DNA from: Terrabacter sp. MAHUQ-38
GTDB taxonomy: Bacteria; Actinomycetota; Actinomycetes; Actinomycetales; Dermatophilaceae
Assembly: GCF_014518425.1 (NCBI RefSeq)
Contig: NZ_JACVCU010000003.1
Span: 620,001 to 684,000, forward strand
Reading direction: 5' to 3'
DNA length: 64,000 nt
Below are positions 62,397-64,000 of the stretch, piece by piece (position 1 is the first letter of the stretch; every line of letters starts with the position of its first letter). The position numbers were made by a program, and so were the translations under genes. The notes beneath the pieces are model-generated. The model ran no database searches and was not told the origin of the DNA. It worked only from the letters and a program-made list of their open reading frames with translations.

Positions 62397-64000
62397 ATGA
62401 GCAGTGACGAGTCCCGCCTCGCCGAGAGCCTGGAGCAGCTGAGCGACGTCGCCGCAGAGGCGGGGCTCGACCCGTCCGCGGCCCGGGCCGAGGGGCTGCG
62501 CGTCGCCGCCGCACTGGCGGAGGCCGTGCCCGGCGCCGCTCCCGCGTGGGCCGAGGTGGCCCACCCGGGCCTGACCGACCTCGGCCGCATCCACGAGGCG
62601 TTCTTCGACGCCGCCTCTCGCGGCAGGCGCTGGCGCGGAGCCCCGACCGACCTGCTCGAGGCTCTCGTCGCGTCCCGCCACTCGCTCGCGGGCGAGTACG
62701 CCGAGGCGCTGACCGAGGTCGCGTCGTCGGCCGTCATGCTCGGCACGGCACCCATCTGGGTCATCGCCAACGCGTCGGCGGCCTCCGGGGCCTACCTCGC
62801 TGCGGCGCGCTCCGCGTCGCAGCGCGTGCCGGCGTTCCCCGGGACCGAGCTCGGCGGCATACCCGGGATGGGCCTCGGGTCCCCCGACGTCATGCGCCCG
62901 AGCTTCCCGGGCCCGATGGACGCCACGTTCGTCGATCCGCTTGGCACCCAAGGCGGCTGGCCTCAGCCCCCGGGACACCCGGCCAACGGTGCGGCCGCGG
63001 GTGCCGAGCCCACCGAGCCCGCAGCCGCGCCCGAGGAGCCGGCGGTGCCGGAGAGGTCGGTCGAGGAGCTGCTCGGCGAGCTCGACGCGATGATCGGCCT
63101 GGGACGGGTGAAGAAGGAGATCCACCGTCAGGTCGCGCTGCTCACCGTCGAGAAGATGCGCACCCAGGCGGGCCTCAAGGCGCCGAAGATGAGCCGGCAC
63201 CTGGTCTTCGTCGGCAACCCCGGCACCGGCAAGACGACGGTCGCGCGGCTGGTCGGCGCCATCTACAAGGCGCTCGAGCTGCTGCCGAAGGGCCAGCTCG
63301 TCGAGGTGGACCGCAGCGAGCTCGTCGCCGGCTACGTCGGGCAGACGGCCATGAAGACCGCCGAGGTCTGCGCCAAGGCCGTCGGCGGCGTGCTCTTCAT
63401 CGACGAGGCCTACTCGCTGACCGGCGACCAGTACGCCCAGGAGGCGGTCAACACCCTCGTCAAGGAGATGGAGGACCACCGCGAGGACCTCGTCGTCATC
63501 GTCGCCGGCTACCCCGACCCCATGGTCGCCTTCATTGCCCAGAACCCCGGGCTGGCGAGCCGGTTCACGACGACGATCGAGTTCGACGACTACTCCGACG
63601 ACGAGCTGCTCGCCATCCTCGACGCGATCGCCGGGGCCAGCGACTACGAGGTCACCGACGAGGCGCGCGAGCGGGTGGCGCACATCCTCCAGGCGACGCC
63701 ACGCACCCCCGCCTTCGGCAACGGCCGGTTCTCCCGCAACCTCTTCGAGCACGCTGTCGGTCGGCACGCGTGGCGTCTCAAGGACGCCACGGAGCCGACG
63801 CGCGACGAGCTGCGTCTACTCACCGCAGACGACTTCACCGAGCAACCCGACGAGGCAGAGACGCCCGAGACCCTGGAACCACCGACGGCGGCTCCCACCG
63901 AGTCGGTTCAGGATCCGGAGAGGGTCAGGGCAGACCCTGATGGTCCGACCGGCCCCGATGGGGCAGTCTCGGACGAGCAGCACCCGACCAACGAGGACAC
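62397..64000 (+). CDS. AAA+ ATPase of the CbbX/SpoVK type, 3' end outside the window
   Basis: At least 534 residues; the frame is open to the right edge. An Ala/Glu-rich helical N-terminal domain of about 220 residues (DESRLAESLEQLSDVAAEAG...) has no recognised family. Then a CbbX/SpoVK-like AAA+ module: LDAMIGLGRVKKEIHRQVALL, Walker A FVGNPGTGKTTVARLVG (about 272-288), GYVGQTA, Walker B GVLFIDEAYSLTG (about 329-341), and SRFTTTIEFDDYSDDELLAIL with the arginine finger region. An acidic Pro/Thr/Asp-rich tail follows. The module also resembles EccA of type VII secretion, but no ESX gene is present here. Located after telA and the unknown gene, so it may remodel a TelA-linked complex. Confidence 0.88.
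   Translation, partial: MSSDESRLAESLEQLSDVAAEAGLDPSAARAEGLRVAAALAEAVPGAAPAWAEVAHPGLTDLGRIHEAFFDAASRGRRWRGAPTDLLEALVASRHSLAGEYAEALTEVASSAVMLGTAPIWVIANASAASGAYLAAARSASQRVPAFPGTELGGIPGMGLGSPDVMRPSFPGPMDATFVDPLGTQGGWPQPPGHPANGAAAGAEPTEPAAAPEEPAVPERSVEELLGELDAMIGLGRVKKEIHRQVALLTVEKMRTQAGLKAPKMSRHLVFVGNPGTGKTTVARLVGAIYKALELLPKGQLVEVDRSELVAGYVGQTAMKTAEVCAKAVGGVLFIDEAYSLTGDQYAQEAVNTLVKEMEDHREDLVVIVAGYPDPMVAFIAQNPGLASRFTTTIEFDDYSDDELLAILDAIAGASDYEVTDEARERVAHILQATPRTPAFGNGRFSRNLFEHAVGRHAWRLKDATEPTRDELRLLTADDFTEQPDEAETPETLEPPTAAPTESVQDPERVRADPDGPTGPDGAVSDEQHPTNED

Noticed and set aside
61542-63767. Minus-strand open frame of 741 codons
   Set aside because: Antisense to the 198-residue and AAA+ genes and crosses their gap; no motifs.
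62397-64000. Type VII secretion EccA gene
   Set aside because: The AAA+ module is similar but no ESX core component, WXG100 or PE/PPE-like gene is nearby and the N-terminal domain is not recognisably the TPR domain of EccA.

Overview
The window is GC-rich DNA with dense genes, frequent GTG starts and four-base start/stop overlaps. It carries actinobacterial hallmarks: a monomeric NADP-isocitrate dehydrogenase, a TipA-type MerR regulator, TAP-type secreted peptidases next to holB-tmk, and a Lys/Ala-rich tail on TopA. It is almost certainly chromosomal DNA of an actinobacterium, most likely Micrococcales; an Intrasporangiaceae-like host is my guess from overall feel, not a tested assignment.

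Layout. (1) 1-4016: the end of a carbohydrate operon, a GH65 enzyme missing its 5' end and a GH3 glycosidase. (2) 4017-6498: a decayed integration site at a tRNA-Thr(CGT) gene. It holds two ~217 bp direct repeats that include the 3' part of the tRNA, three paired 10-bp repeats like integrase arm sites, two small membrane-protein genes and the tail of a lost ATP-dependent DNA ligase. (3) 6625-13528, minus strand: three tandem secreted TAP-family alpha/beta hydrolases, holB and tmk. (4) 13675-24741: asd, a TipA-like MerR regulator, dimethylargininase, an FAD amine-oxidase-like enzyme, two MFS exporter/TetR pairs whose regulator genes overlap tail to tail, an acetyltransferase and a beta-lactamase-fold serine hydrolase.

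(5) 24883-47373: an envelope/exopolysaccharide locus. A metallo-beta-lactamase/Rieske fusion (plus strand) faces a run of minus-strand genes. In transcription order these are: a soluble histidine kinase, a response regulator, a pseudo-receiver LuxR protein, a DegT aminotransferase, a FlaA1/CapD-like dehydratase, a divergent RtcB homologue, a 1587-residue secreted beta-helix/PKD protein, a Wzz-like protein, an HprK-like P-loop protein, one GT4 glycosyltransferase, an unknown protein, an aminoglycoside-phosphotransferase-like kinase, a Wzy-like polymerase, a Wzx-like flippase, a lipoprotein, and an initiating sugar-phosphate transferase. Together they look sufficient to prime, build, flip and polymerise a surface glycan, probably with an amino sugar made by the dehydratase/aminotransferase pair, under local two-component control.

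(6) 47739-64000: monomeric isocitrate dehydrogenase, a gluconate module (GntR-type regulator, gluconokinase, GntP permease), acyl-CoA dehydrogenase, SCP2-like protein, LmbE-like deacetylase, acetyltransferase, topoisomerase I, a DODA-type dioxygenase, and a TelA / unknown / AAA+ ATPase operon that runs off the right edge. In many actinobacteria topA and tmk-holB are neighbours; here they have the same orientation but lie about 43 kb apart, with the polysaccharide locus between them.

The most unusual items are the RtcB-like protein with altered catalytic positions inside the polysaccharide locus, the internally duplicated beta-helix/PKD protein beside it, the double att structure at tRNA-Thr, and the octamer CGGCATAC/GTATGCCG, which recurs across most of the window but is absent from the glycosidase pair and from the core of the polysaccharide operon.
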